Part shown: positions 12,645 through 27,028 of the stretch, in pieces | Layout: every line of letters begins with the position of its first letter | Numbering within the stretch: the stretch's first letter is position 1 | Assembly (NCBI GenBank): GCA_029851415.1 | Contig: CM056744.1 | Coordinates: forward strand, 66,334,172 to 66,398,171 | DNA: 64,000 nucleotides | Reading direction: 5' to 3' | Source of the DNA: Eretmocerus hayati | Taxonomy: Eukaryota > Arthropoda > Insecta > Hymenoptera > Aphelinidae | Position numbers and translations under genes: made by a program | Notes under the pieces: model-generated | Databases searched by the model: none | Seen by the model: only the letters and a program-made list of their open reading frames with translations | What the model was told of the DNA's origin: nothing

Positions 12645-14197
12645 CGTCATAACTGCGCGGATAACTGCCCAAAGCTCGGTTTCGCCCTCTTTTGGGCCCC
12701 ATAGCCAAGGGTGCTGACTGGTAATAAATTCTCTGGGCATCATCAATGGTACATAACCGATTGATCTGAGGCTCTGTAGAGTTTCGGGTCCATTGGAACA
12801 TCCTACAACTCACAGTGGCGTCATAACTGCGCAGATAATTGCTCAAAGCTCGAATTCGCCCTGTTTTGGGCCCCATAGCCGAAGGTGCTGACTGATACTA
12901 AATTGTCTGGGCATCATTAATGATACATAACCACTTGATCTGAGGTTTTGTGGAGTTTCGGGTGCATTTGATCATCTTACAACCCACAGTGGCGTCATAA
13001 CTGCGCGGATAACTGCCCAAAGCTCGGTTTCGCCCTCTTTTGGGCCCCATAGCCGAGGGTGCTGACCGGTAATAAATTCTCTGGGCATCATCAATGGTAC
13101 ATAACCACTTAATCTGAAGTTCTGTAGAGTTTCGGGTCCATTGGAACATCCTACCACCGACAGTGGCGTCATAACTGCGCGGATAATTGCTCAAAGCTCG
13201 AATTCGCCCTGTTTTCGGCCCCATAGCCGAAGGTGCTGACTGGTAATAAATTCCCTGGGCATCATCAATGATACATAACCACACGATCTGAGGTTTTGTG
13301 GAGTTTCGGGTGCATTTGATCATCTTACAACCCATAGTGGCGTCATAACTGCGCGGATAACTGCCCAAAGCTCGGTTTCGCCCTCTTTTGGGCCCCATAG
13401 CCGAGGTCGCTGACCGGGAATGAATTCTCTGGGCATCATCAATGCTACATAACCACTTGATCTGATGCTCTGTAGAGTTTCGAGTCCATTGGATGATCTT
13501 ACCACCCACAGTGGCGTCATAACTGCGCAAATAATTGCTCAAAAGTCGGTTTCGCCCTCTTTTGGGCCCCATAGCCGAGGGTGCTAACCGGTGATGAAGT
13601 CTCTGGGCATCATCAATGCTACATGATCACTTGATCTGGAGTTCTGTAGAGTTTCGGGTGCATTGGATCATCTTACAACCCACAGTGGCGTCATAACTGC
13701 GCGGATAACTGCTCAAAGCTCGGTTTCGCCCTCTTTTGGGCCCCATAGCCGAGGGTGCTGACTGGTAATCAATTCTCCGGGCATCATCAATGGTACATAA
13801 CCACTTGATCTGAGGCTCTGTAGAGTTTCGGGTCCATTGGAACATCCTATAACCCACAGTGGCGTCATAACTGCGCAGATAATTGCCCAAAGCTCGATTT
13901 CGCCCTGTTTTGGGCCCCATAGCCGAGGGTGCTGACCGGTAATAAATTCTCTGGGCATCATCAATGGTACATAACCACTTAATCTGAGGTTCTAAAGAGT
14001 TTCGGGTCCATTGGAACATCCTACCACCGACAGTGGCGTCATAACTGCGCGGATAACTGCCCAAAGCTCGGTTTCGCCCTCTTTTGGGCCCCATAGCCAA
14101 GGGTGCTGACTGGTAATAAATTCTCTGGGCATCATCAATGGTACATAACCGATTGATCTGAGGCTCTGTAGAGTTTCGGGTCCATTGGAACATCCTA

Positions 14198-14529
14198 CAA
14201 CTCACAGTGGCGTCATAACTGCGCAGATAATTGCTCAAAGCTCGAATTCGCCCTGTTTTGGGCCCCATAGCCGAAGGTGCTGACTGATACTAAATTGTCT
14301 GGGCATCATTAATGATACATAACCACTTGATCTGAGGTTTTGTGGAGTTTCGGGTGCATTTGATCATCTTACAACTCACAGTGGCGTCATAACTGCGCAG
14401 ATAATTGCTCAAAGCTCGAATTCGCCCTGTTTTGGGCCCCATAGCCGAAGGTGCTGACTGATACTAAATTGTCTGGGCATCATTAATGATACATAACCAC
14501 TTGATCTGAGGTTTTGTGGAGTTTCGGGT
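14198..14529 (+). repeat. Single monomer duplicated in tandem
   Basis: Bases from 14198 match those from 14372 (offset 174) until 14355/14529. Both carry ACAACTCAC, GAATTCGCC, ACTGATACTAAATTG and CATTAATGATAC. Two such units side by side are not the order seen in the related copies near 6370, 7930 and 12810, which points to a recent one-monomer gain. Confidence 0.8.
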
Positions 14530-16426
14530 CCATTGGAACATCCTACAACCCACAGTGGCGTCATAACTGCGCAAATAATTGCTCAAAAGTCGGTTTCGCC
14601 CTCTTTTGGGCCCCATAGCCGAGGGTGCTAACCGGTGATGAAGTCTCTGGGCATCATCAATGCTACATGATCACTTGATCTGAAGTTCTGTAGAATTTCG
14701 GGTGCATTGGATCATCTTACAACCCACAGTGGCGTCATAACTGCGCGGATAACTGCTCAAAGCTCGGTTTCGCCCTCTTTTGGGCCCCATAGCCGAGGGT
14801 GCTGACTGGTAATCAATTCTCTGGGCATCATAAATGGTACATTACCACTCGATCTGAGGCTCTGTAGAGTTTCGAGTCCATTGGAACATACTACAACCGA
14901 CTGTGACGTCATAACTGCGCGGATAACTGCCCAAAGCTCGGTTTCGCCCTCTTTTGGGCTCCATAGCCGAGGGTGCTGACTGGTAATCAATTCTCTGGGC
15001 ATCATCAATGGTACATAACCGATTGATCTGAGGCTCTGTAGAGTTTCGGGTCCATTGGAACATCCTACAACTCACAGTGGCGTCATAACTGCGCAGATAA
15101 TTGCTCAAAGCTCGAATTCGCCCTGTTTTGGGCCCCATAGCCGAAGGTGCTGACTGATACTAAATTGTCTGGGCATCATTAATGATACATAACCACTTGA
15201 TCTGAGGTTTTGTGGAGTTTCGGGTGCATTTGATCATCTTACAACCCACAGTGGCGTCATAACTGCGCGGATAACTGCCCAAAGCTCGGTTTCGCCCTCT
15301 TTTGGGCCCCATAGCCGAGGGTGCTGACCGGTAATAAATTCTCTGGGCATCATCAATGGTACATAACCACTTAATCTGAAGTTCTGTAGAGTTTCGGGTC
15401 CATTGGAACATCCTACCACCGACAGTGGCGTCATAACTGCGCGGATAATTGCTCAAAGCTCGAATTCGCCCTGTTTTGGGCCCCATAGCCGAAGGTGCTG
15501 ACTGGTAATAAATTCTCTGGGCATCATCAATGATACATAACCACTCGATCTGAGGTTTTGTGGAGTTTCGGGTGCATTTGATCATCTTACAACCCACAGT
15601 GGCGTCATAACTGCGCGGATAACTGCCCAAAGCTCGGTTTCGCCCTCTTTTGGGTCCCATAGCCGAGGTCGCTGACCGGGAATGAATTCTCTGGGCATCA
15701 TCAATGCTACATAACCACTTGATCTGATGCTCTGTAGAGTTTCGAGTCCATTGGATGATCTTACCATCCACAGTGGTGTCATAACTGCGCGGATAACTGC
15801 CCAAAGCTTGGTTTCGCCCTCTTTCGGGCCCCATAGCCGAGTGTGATGACTGGTAATGAATTCTCTGGGCATCATGAATGATACATTACCACTCGGTCTG
15901 AGGTTCTGTAGAGTTTCGGGTCCATTGGAACATCCTACAAACCACAGTGGCGTCATAACTGCGCAAATAATTGCTCAAAAGTCGGTTTCGCCCTCTTTTG
16001 GGCCCCATAGCCGAGGGTGCTAACCGGTGATGAAGTCTCTGGGCATCATCAATGCTACATGATCACTTGATCTGGAGTTCTGTAGAGTTTCGGGTGCATT
16101 GGATCATCTTACAACCCACAGTGGCGTCATAACTGCGCGGATAACTGCTCAAAGCTCGGTTTCGCCCTCTTTTGGGCCCCATAGCCGAGGGTGCTGACTG
16201 GTAATCAATTCTCTGGGCATCATAAATGGTACATTACCACTCGATCTGAGGCTCTGTAGAGTTTCGAGTCCATTGGAACATACTACAACCGACTGTGACG
16301 TCATAACTGGGCAAAGAATTGCTCAAAGCTCGATTTCGCCCTGTTTTGGGCCCCATAGCCGAGGTTGCTGACCGGGAATGAATTCTCTGGGCATCATCAA
16401 TGCTACTTAACCACTTGATCTGATGT
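14375..16426 (+). repeat. Mosaic satellite stretch before the 5.6 kb units
   Basis: Twelve or so 174-bp monomers in mixed order, with TGACGTCA units at 14904 and 16296. The part around 15160-15834 resembles 12898-13572 at an offset of 2,262 bp (13 monomers). No non-repeat sequence was seen. Confidence 0.8.
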
Positions 16427-19400
16427 TCTGTAGAGTTTCGAGTCCATTGGAACATCCTACAACCTACAGTGGCGTCATAACTGCGCAGATAATTGCCCAA
16501 AGCTCAATCTCGCCCTGTTTTGGGCCCCATAGCCGAGGGTGCTGACCGGTAATAAATTCTCTGGGCATCATCAATGGTACATAACCACTTAATCTGAGGT
16601 TCTGTAGAGTTTCGGGTCCATTGGAACATCCTACCACCCACAGTGGCGTCATAACTGCGCGGATAACTGCTCAAAGCTCGGTTTCGCCCTCTTTTGGGCC
16701 CCATAGCCGAGGGTGCTGACTAGTAATCAATTCTCTGGGCATCATCAATGGTACATAACCACTTGATCTGAGGCTCTGTAGAGTTTCGGGTCCATTGGAA
16801 CATCCTACAACCCACAGTGGCGTCATAACTGCGCAGATAATTGCCCAAAGCTCGATTTCGCCCTGTTTTGGGCCCCATAGCCGAGGGTGCTGACCGGTAA
16901 TAAATTCTCTGGGCATCATCAATGGTACATAACCACTTAATCTGAGGTTCTAAAGAGTTTCGGGTCCATTGGAACATCCTACCACCGACAGTGGCGTCAT
17001 AACTGCGCGGATAAATGCCCAAAGCTCGGTTTCGCCCTCTTTTGGGCCCCATAGCCAAGGGTGCTGACTGGTAATAAATTCTCTGGGCATCATCAATGGT
17101 ACATAACCGCTTGATCTGAGGCTCTGTAGAGTTTCGGGTCCATTCGAACATCCTACAACTCACAGTGGCGTCATAACTGCGCAGATAATTGCTCAAAGCT
17201 CGAATTCGCCCTGTTTTGGGCCCCATAGCCGAAGGTGCTGACTGATACTAAATTCTCTGGGCATCATCAATGATACATAACCACTTGATCTGAGGTTTTG
17301 TGGAGTTTCGGGTGCATTTGATCATCTTACAACCCACAGTGGCGTCATAACTGCGCGGATAACTGCCCAAAGCTCGGTTTCGCCCTCTTTTGGGCCCCAT
17401 AGCCGAGGGTGCTGACCGGTAATAAATTCTCTGGGCATCATCAATGGTACATAACCACTTAATCTGAAGTTCTGTAGAGTTTCGGGTCCATTGGAACATC
17501 CTACCACCGACAGTGGCGTCATAACTGCGCGGATAATTGCTCAAAGCTCGAATTCGCCCTGTTTTGGGCCCCATAGCCGAAGGTGCTGACTGGTAATAAA
17601 TTCTCTGGGCATCATCAATGATACATAACCACTCGATCTGAGGTTTTGTGGAGTTTCGGGTGCATTCGATCATCTTACAACCCACAGTGGCGTCATAACT
17701 GCGCGGATAACTGCCCAAAGCTCGGTTTCGCCCTCTTTTGGGCCCCATAGCCGTGGTCGCTGACCGGGAATGAATTCTCTGGGCATCATCAATGCTTCAT
17801 AACCACTTGATCTGATGCTCTGTAGAGTTTCGAGTCCATTGGAACATCCTACAACCCACAGTGGCGTCATAACTGCGCAGATAATTGCCCAAAGCTCGAT
17901 TTCGCCCTGTTTTGGGCCCCATAGCCGAGGGTGCTGACTGGTAATAAATTATCTGGGCATCATGAATGGTACATGACCACTCAATCTGAGGTTCTGTAGA
18001 GTTTCGGGTGCATTGGATCATTTACAACCCACAGTGGCGTCATAACTGCGCGGATAACTGCCCAAAGCTCGGTTTCGCCCTCTTTTGGGCCCACTAGCCG
18101 AGGGTGCTGACTGGTAATAAATTCTCTGGGCATCATCAATGGTACATAAGCACTTAATCTGAAGTTCTGTAGAGTTTCGGGTCCATTGGAACATCCTACC
18201 ACCGACAGTGGCGTCATAACTGCGCGGATAATTGCTCAAAGCTCGAATTCGCCCTGTTTTGGGCCCCATAGCCGAAGGTGCTGACTGGTAATAAATCCAC
18301 TGGGCATCATCAATGGTACATTACCACTTGATCTGATGCTCTGTAGAGTTTCGGGTCCATTGGAACATCCTACAACCCACAGTGGCGTCATAACTGCGCA
18401 AATAATTGCTCAAAAGTCGGTTTCGCCCTCTTTTGGGCCCCATAGCCGAGGGTGCTAACCGGTGATGAAGTCTCTGGGCATCATCAATGCTACATGATCA
18501 CTTGATCTGAAGTTCTGTAGAATTTCGGGTGCATTGGATCATCTTACAACCCACAGTGTCGTCATAACTGCGCGGATAACTGCTCGAAGCTCGGTTTCGC
18601 CCTCTTTTGGGCCCCATATCCGAGGGTGCTGACTGGTAATCAATTCTCTGGGCATCATAAATGGTACATTACCACTCGATCTGAGGCTCTGTAGAGTTTC
18701 GAGTCCATTGGAACATACTACAACCGACTGTGACGTCATAACTGCGCGGATAACTGCCCAAAGCTCGGTTTCGCCCTCTTTTGGGCTCCATAGCCGAGGT
18801 CGCTGACCGGGAATGAATTCTCTGGGCATCATCAATGCTACATAACCACTCGATCTGATGCTCTGTAGAGTTTCGAGTCCATTGGAACATCCTACAACCT
18901 ACAGTGGCGTCATAACTGCGCAGATAATTGCCCAAAGCTCGATTTCGCCCTCTTTTGGGCCCCATAGCCGAGGGTGCTGACCGGTAATAAATTCTCTGGG
19001 CATCATCAATGGTACATAACCACTTAATCTGAGGTCCTGTAGAGTTTCGGGTCCATTGGAACATCCTACCACCCACAGTGGCGTCATAACTGCGCGGATA
19101 ACTGCTCAAAGCTCGGTTTCGCCCTCTTTTGGGCCCCATAGCCGAGGGTGCTGACTGGTAATCAATTCTCTGGGCATCATCAATGGTACATAACCACTTG
19201 ATCTGAGGCTCTGTAGAGTTTCGGGTCCATTGGAACATCCTACAACCCACAGTGGCGTCATAACTGCGCAGATAATTGCCCAAAGCTCGAATTCGCCCTG
19301 TTTTGGGCCCCATAGCCGAAGGTGCTGACTGATACTAAATTGTCTGGGCATCATTAATGATACATAACCACTTGATCTGAGGTTTTGTGGAGTTTTGGGT

Positions 19401-21461
19401 GCATTTGATCATCTTACAACCCACAGTGGCGTCATAACTGCGCGGATAACTGCTCAAAGCTCGGTTTCGCCCTCTTTTGGGCCCCATAGCCGAGGGTGCT
19501 GACAGGTAATCAATTCTCTGGGCATCATCAATGGTACATAACCACTTGATCTGAGGCTCTGTAGAGTTTCGGGTCCATTGGAACATCCTACAACCCACAG
19601 TGGCGTCATAACTGCGCAGATAATTGCCCAAAGCTCGATTTCGCCCTGTTTTGGGCCCCATAGCCGAGGGTGCTGACCGGTAATAAATTCTCTGGGCATC
19701 ATCAATGGTACATAACCACTTAATCTGAGGTTCTAAAGAGTTTCGGGTCCATTGGAACATCCTACCACCGACAGTGGCGTCATAACTGCGCGGATAACTG
19801 CCCAAAGCTCGGTTTCGCCCTCTTTTGGGCCCCATAGCCAAGGGTGCTGACTGGTAATAAATTCTCTGGGCATCATCAATGCTACATAACCACTTGATCT
19901 GAGGCTCTGTAGAGTTTCGGGTCCATTCGAACATCCTACAACTCACAGTGGCGTCATAACTGCGCAGATAATTGCTCAAAGCTCGAATTCGCCCTGTTTT
20001 GGGCCCCATAGCCGAAGGTGCTGACTGATACTAAATTCTCTGGGCATCATCAATGATACATAACCACTTGATCTGAGGTTTTGTGGAGTTTCGGGTGCAT
20101 TTGATCATCTTACAACCCACAGTGGCGTCATAACTGCGCGGATAACTGCCTAAAGCTCGGTTTCGCCCTCTTTTGGGCCCCATAGCCGAGGTTGCTGACC
20201 GGTAATAAATTCTCTGGGCATCATCAATGGTACATAACCACTTAATCTGAAGTTCTGTAGAGTTTCGGGTCCATTCGAACATCCTACAACTCACAGTGGC
20301 GTCATAACTGCGCAGATAATTGCTCAAAGCTCGAATTCGCCCTGTTTCGGGCCCCATAGCCGAGTGTGATGACTGGTAATGAATTCTCTGGGCATCATGA
20401 ATGATACATTACCACTCGGTCTGAGGTTCTGTAGAGTTTCGGGTCCATTGGAACATCCTACAAACCACAGTGGCGTCATAACTGCGCAAATAATTGCTCA
20501 AAAGTCGGTTTCGCCCTCTTTCGGGCCCCATAGCCGAGGGTGCTAACCGGTGATGAAGTCTCTGGGCATCATCAATGCTACATGATCACTTGATCTGGAG
20601 TTCTGTAGAGTTTCGGGTGCATTGGATCATCTTACAACCCACAGTGGCGTCATAACTGCGCGGATAACTGCTCAAAGCTCGGTTTCGCCCTCTTTTGGGC
20701 CCCATAGCCGAGGGTGCTGACTGGTTATCAATTCTCTGGGCATCATAAATGGTACATTACCACTCGATCTGAGGCTCTGTAGAGTTTCGAGTCCATTGGA
20801 ACATACTACAACCGACTGTGACGTCATAACTGGGCAAAGAATTGCTCAAAGCTCGATTTCGCCCTGTTTTGGGCCCCATAGCCGAGGTCGCTGACCGGGA
20901 ATGAATTCTCTGGGCATCATCAATGCTACTTAACCACTTGATCTGATGCTCTGTAGAGTTTCGAGTCCATTGGAACATCCTACAACCTACAGTGGCGTCA
21001 TAACTGCGCAGATAATTGCCCAAAGCTCGATTTCGCCCTATTTTGGGCCCCATAGCCGAGGGTGCTGACCGGTAATAAATTCTCTGGGCATCATCAATGG
21101 TACATAACCACTTAATCTGAGGTTTTGTGGAGTTTCGGGTGCATTTGATCATCTTACAACCCACAGTGGCGTCATAACTGCGCGGATAACTGCCCAAAGC
21201 TCGGTTTCGCCCTCTTTTGGGCCCCATAGCCGTGGTCGCTGACCGGGAATGAATTCTCTGGGCATCATCAATGCTTTATAACCACTTGATCTGATGCTCT
21301 GTAGAGTTTCGAGTCCATCGGAACATCCTACAACCCACAGTGGCGTCATAACTGCGCAGATAATTGCCCAAAGCTCGATTTCGCCCTGTTTTGGGCCCCA
21401 TAGCCGAGGGTGCTGACTGGTAATAAATTCTCTGGGCATCATGAATGGTACATGACCACTT
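16427..21461 (+). repeat. 5.0 kb higher-order repeat block, copy 1
   Basis: This block matches 21994-27028 at a constant offset of 5,567 bp (32 monomers minus one base). I found no difference over the 5,035 bp in the places compared. Private markers are shared, such as CCACTAGCC near 18092/23659, ATATCCGAGG near 18616/24183, CAGTGTCGTC near 18555/24122 and GGTTATCAATT near 20724/26291. Bounding mismatches are T16426 against C21993 on the left, and G21462 against A27029 on the right. It is either a very recent amplification or an assembly duplication. Confidence 0.92.
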
Positions 21462-21993
21462 GATCTGATGCTCTGTAGAGTTTCGGGTCCATTGGAACAT
21501 CCTACAACCCACAGTGGCGTCATAACTGCGCAAATAATTGCTCAAAAGTCGGTTTCGCCCTCTTTTGGGCCCCATAGCCGAGGGTGCTAACCGGTGATGA
21601 AGTCTCTGGGCATCATCAATGCTAAATGATCACTTGATCTGAAGTTCTGTAGAATTTCGGGTGCATTGGATCATCTTACAACCCACAGTGGCGTCATAAC
21701 AGCGCGGATAACTGCTCAAAGCTCGGTTTCGCCCTCTTTTGGGCCCCATAGCCGAGGGTGCTGACTGGTAATCAATTCTCTGGGCATCATAAATGGTACA
21801 TTACCACTCGATCTGAGGCTCTGTAGAGTTTCGAGTCCATTGGAACATACTACAACCGACTGTGACGTCATAACTGCGCGGATAACTGCCCAAAGCTCGG
21901 TTTCGCCCTCTTTTGGGCCCCATAGCCGAGGTCGCTGACCGGGAATGAATCCTCTGGGCATCATCAATGCTACATAACCACTTGATCTGATGC
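21462..21993 (+). repeat. Three-monomer spacer segment between the 5.0 kb blocks
   Basis: These 532 bp are satellite but do not match at the 5,567 bp offset. They resemble the stretch starting near 18330 (GCGCAAATAATTGCTCAAAAGT-type monomer, then the TGACGTCA monomer), with private changes such as GCTAAATGATC near 21622 and CATAACAGCG near 21697. Confidence 0.8.
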
Positions 21994-24900
21994 TCTGTAG
22001 AGTTTCGAGTCCATTGGAACATCCTACAACCTACAGTGGCGTCATAACTGCGCAGATAATTGCCCAAAGCTCAATCTCGCCCTGTTTTGGGCCCCATAGC
22101 CGAGGGTGCTGACCGGTAATAAATTCTCTGGGCATCATCAATGGTACATAACCACTTAATCTGAGGTTCTGTAGAGTTTCGGGTCCATTGGAACATCCTA
22201 CCACCCACAGTGGCGTCATAACTGCGCGGATAACTGCTCAAAGCTCGGTTTCGCCCTCTTTTGGGCCCCATAGCCGAGGGTGCTGACTAGTAATCAATTC
22301 TCTGGGCATCATCAATGGTACATAACCACTTGATCTGAGGCTCTGTAGAGTTTCGGGTCCATTGGAACATCCTACAACCCACAGTGGCGTCATAACTGCG
22401 CAGATAATTGCCCAAAGCTCGATTTCGCCCTGTTTTGGGCCCCATAGCCGAGGGTGCTGACCGGTAATAAATTCTCTGGGCATCATCAATGGTACATAAC
22501 CACTTAATCTGAGGTTCTAAAGAGTTTCGGGTCCATTGGAACATCCTACCACCGACAGTGGCGTCATAACTGCGCGGATAAATGCCCAAAGCTCGGTTTC
22601 GCCCTCTTTTGGGCCCCATAGCCAAGGGTGCTGACTGGTAATAAATTCTCTGGGCATCATCAATGGTACATAACCGCTTGATCTGAGGCTCTGTAGAGTT
22701 TCGGGTCCATTCGAACATCCTACAACTCACAGTGGCGTCATAACTGCGCAGATAATTGCTCAAAGCTCGAATTCGCCCTGTTTTGGGCCCCATAGCCGAA
22801 GGTGCTGACTGATACTAAATTCTCTGGGCATCATCAATGATACATAACCACTTGATCTGAGGTTTTGTGGAGTTTCGGGTGCATTTGATCATCTTACAAC
22901 CCACAGTGGCGTCATAACTGCGCGGATAACTGCCCAAAGCTCGGTTTCGCCCTCTTTTGGGCCCCATAGCCGAGGGTGCTGACCGGTAATAAATTCTCTG
23001 GGCATCATCAATGGTACATAACCACTTAATCTGAAGTTCTGTAGAGTTTCGGGTCCATTGGAACATCCTACCACCGACAGTGGCGTCATAACTGCGCGGA
23101 TAATTGCTCAAAGCTCGAATTCGCCCTGTTTTGGGCCCCATAGCCGAAGGTGCTGACTGGTAATAAATTCTCTGGGCATCATCAATGATACATAACCACT
23201 CGATCTGAGGTTTTGTGGAGTTTCGGGTGCATTCGATCATCTTACAACCCACAGTGGCGTCATAACTGCGCGGATAACTGCCCAAAGCTCGGTTTCGCCC
23301 TCTTTTGGGCCCCATAGCCGTGGTCGCTGACCGGGAATGAATTCTCTGGGCATCATCAATGCTTCATAACCACTTGATCTGATGCTCTGTAGAGTTTCGA
23401 GTCCATTGGAACATCCTACAACCCACAGTGGCGTCATAACTGCGCAGATAATTGCCCAAAGCTCGATTTCGCCCTGTTTTGGGCCCCATAGCCGAGGGTG
23501 CTGACTGGTAATAAATTATCTGGGCATCATGAATGGTACATGACCACTCAATCTGAGGTTCTGTAGAGTTTCGGGTGCATTGGATCATTTACAACCCACA
23601 GTGGCGTCATAACTGCGCGGATAACTGCCCAAAGCTCGGTTTCGCCCTCTTTTGGGCCCACTAGCCGAGGGTGCTGACTGGTAATAAATTCTCTGGGCAT
23701 CATCAATGGTACATAAGCACTTAATCTGAAGTTCTGTAGAGTTTCGGGTCCATTGGAACATCCTACCACCGACAGTGGCGTCATAACTGCGCGGATAATT
23801 GCTCAAAGCTCGAATTCGCCCTGTTTTGGGCCCCATAGCCGAAGGTGCTGACTGGTAATAAATCCACTGGGCATCATCAATGGTACATTACCACTTGATC
23901 TGATGCTCTGTAGAGTTTCGGGTCCATTGGAACATCCTACAACCCACAGTGGCGTCATAACTGCGCAAATAATTGCTCAAAAGTCGGTTTCGCCCTCTTT
24001 TGGGCCCCATAGCCGAGGGTGCTAACCGGTGATGAAGTCTCTGGGCATCATCAATGCTACATGATCACTTGATCTGAAGTTCTGTAGAATTTCGGGTGCA
24101 TTGGATCATCTTACAACCCACAGTGTCGTCATAACTGCGCGGATAACTGCTCGAAGCTCGGTTTCGCCCTCTTTTGGGCCCCATATCCGAGGGTGCTGAC
24201 TGGTAATCAATTCTCTGGGCATCATAAATGGTACATTACCACTCGATCTGAGGCTCTGTAGAGTTTCGAGTCCATTGGAACATACTACAACCGACTGTGA
24301 CGTCATAACTGCGCGGATAACTGCCCAAAGCTCGGTTTCGCCCTCTTTTGGGCTCCATAGCCGAGGTCGCTGACCGGGAATGAATTCTCTGGGCATCATC
24401 AATGCTACATAACCACTCGATCTGATGCTCTGTAGAGTTTCGAGTCCATTGGAACATCCTACAACCTACAGTGGCGTCATAACTGCGCAGATAATTGCCC
24501 AAAGCTCGATTTCGCCCTCTTTTGGGCCCCATAGCCGAGGGTGCTGACCGGTAATAAATTCTCTGGGCATCATCAATGGTACATAACCACTTAATCTGAG
24601 GTCCTGTAGAGTTTCGGGTCCATTGGAACATCCTACCACCCACAGTGGCGTCATAACTGCGCGGATAACTGCTCAAAGCTCGGTTTCGCCCTCTTTTGGG
24701 CCCCATAGCCGAGGGTGCTGACTGGTAATCAATTCTCTGGGCATCATCAATGGTACATAACCACTTGATCTGAGGCTCTGTAGAGTTTCGGGTCCATTGG
24801 AACATCCTACAACCCACAGTGGCGTCATAACTGCGCAGATAATTGCCCAAAGCTCGAATTCGCCCTGTTTTGGGCCCCATAGCCGAAGGTGCTGACTGAT

Positions 24901-27028
24901 ACTAAATTGTCTGGGCATCATTAATGATACATAACCACTTGATCTGAGGTTTTGTGGAGTTTTGGGTGCATTTGATCATCTTACAACCCACAGTGGCGTC
25001 ATAACTGCGCGGATAACTGCTCAAAGCTCGGTTTCGCCCTCTTTTGGGCCCCATAGCCGAGGGTGCTGACAGGTAATCAATTCTCTGGGCATCATCAATG
25101 GTACATAACCACTTGATCTGAGGCTCTGTAGAGTTTCGGGTCCATTGGAACATCCTACAACCCACAGTGGCGTCATAACTGCGCAGATAATTGCCCAAAG
25201 CTCGATTTCGCCCTGTTTTGGGCCCCATAGCCGAGGGTGCTGACCGGTAATAAATTCTCTGGGCATCATCAATGGTACATAACCACTTAATCTGAGGTTC
25301 TAAAGAGTTTCGGGTCCATTGGAACATCCTACCACCGACAGTGGCGTCATAACTGCGCGGATAACTGCCCAAAGCTCGGTTTCGCCCTCTTTTGGGCCCC
25401 ATAGCCAAGGGTGCTGACTGGTAATAAATTCTCTGGGCATCATCAATGCTACATAACCACTTGATCTGAGGCTCTGTAGAGTTTCGGGTCCATTCGAACA
25501 TCCTACAACTCACAGTGGCGTCATAACTGCGCAGATAATTGCTCAAAGCTCGAATTCGCCCTGTTTTGGGCCCCATAGCCGAAGGTGCTGACTGATACTA
25601 AATTCTCTGGGCATCATCAATGATACATAACCACTTGATCTGAGGTTTTGTGGAGTTTCGGGTGCATTTGATCATCTTACAACCCACAGTGGCGTCATAA
25701 CTGCGCGGATAACTGCCTAAAGCTCGGTTTCGCCCTCTTTTGGGCCCCATAGCCGAGGTTGCTGACCGGTAATAAATTCTCTGGGCATCATCAATGGTAC
25801 ATAACCACTTAATCTGAAGTTCTGTAGAGTTTCGGGTCCATTCGAACATCCTACAACTCACAGTGGCGTCATAACTGCGCAGATAATTGCTCAAAGCTCG
25901 AATTCGCCCTGTTTCGGGCCCCATAGCCGAGTGTGATGACTGGTAATGAATTCTCTGGGCATCATGAATGATACATTACCACTCGGTCTGAGGTTCTGTA
26001 GAGTTTCGGGTCCATTGGAACATCCTACAAACCACAGTGGCGTCATAACTGCGCAAATAATTGCTCAAAAGTCGGTTTCGCCCTCTTTCGGGCCCCATAG
26101 CCGAGGGTGCTAACCGGTGATGAAGTCTCTGGGCATCATCAATGCTACATGATCACTTGATCTGGAGTTCTGTAGAGTTTCGGGTGCATTGGATCATCTT
26201 ACAACCCACAGTGGCGTCATAACTGCGCGGATAACTGCTCAAAGCTCGGTTTCGCCCTCTTTTGGGCCCCATAGCCGAGGGTGCTGACTGGTTATCAATT
26301 CTCTGGGCATCATAAATGGTACATTACCACTCGATCTGAGGCTCTGTAGAGTTTCGAGTCCATTGGAACATACTACAACCGACTGTGACGTCATAACTGG
26401 GCAAAGAATTGCTCAAAGCTCGATTTCGCCCTGTTTTGGGCCCCATAGCCGAGGTCGCTGACCGGGAATGAATTCTCTGGGCATCATCAATGCTACTTAA
26501 CCACTTGATCTGATGCTCTGTAGAGTTTCGAGTCCATTGGAACATCCTACAACCTACAGTGGCGTCATAACTGCGCAGATAATTGCCCAAAGCTCGATTT
26601 CGCCCTATTTTGGGCCCCATAGCCGAGGGTGCTGACCGGTAATAAATTCTCTGGGCATCATCAATGGTACATAACCACTTAATCTGAGGTTTTGTGGAGT
26701 TTCGGGTGCATTTGATCATCTTACAACCCACAGTGGCGTCATAACTGCGCGGATAACTGCCCAAAGCTCGGTTTCGCCCTCTTTTGGGCCCCATAGCCGT
26801 GGTCGCTGACCGGGAATGAATTCTCTGGGCATCATCAATGCTTTATAACCACTTGATCTGATGCTCTGTAGAGTTTCGAGTCCATCGGAACATCCTACAA
26901 CCCACAGTGGCGTCATAACTGCGCAGATAATTGCCCAAAGCTCGATTTCGCCCTGTTTTGGGCCCCATAGCCGAGGGTGCTGACTGGTAATAAATTCTCT
27001 GGGCATCATGAATGGTACATGACCACTT
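21994..27028 (+). repeat. 5.0 kb higher-order repeat block, copy 2
   Basis: Partner of 16427-21461. The stretch 22,712 to about 23,630 also resembles about 28,100-29,020 at an offset of 5,388 bp, with several substitutions (for example GCCCAAAG against GCCGAAAG, and GCTTCATAAC against GCTTTATAAC). This links the block to the higher-order units downstream. Confidence 0.92.

Larger units (their letters stand above)
11010..14374 (+). repeat. About 3.4 kb segment, copy 2 of a segmental duplication
   Basis: Partner of 5268-8110. It is 522 bp longer (three monomers), the net result of an added tandem four-monomer copy at 11949-12644 and loss of one monomer at the junction near 13514/13515. Confidence 0.85.
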
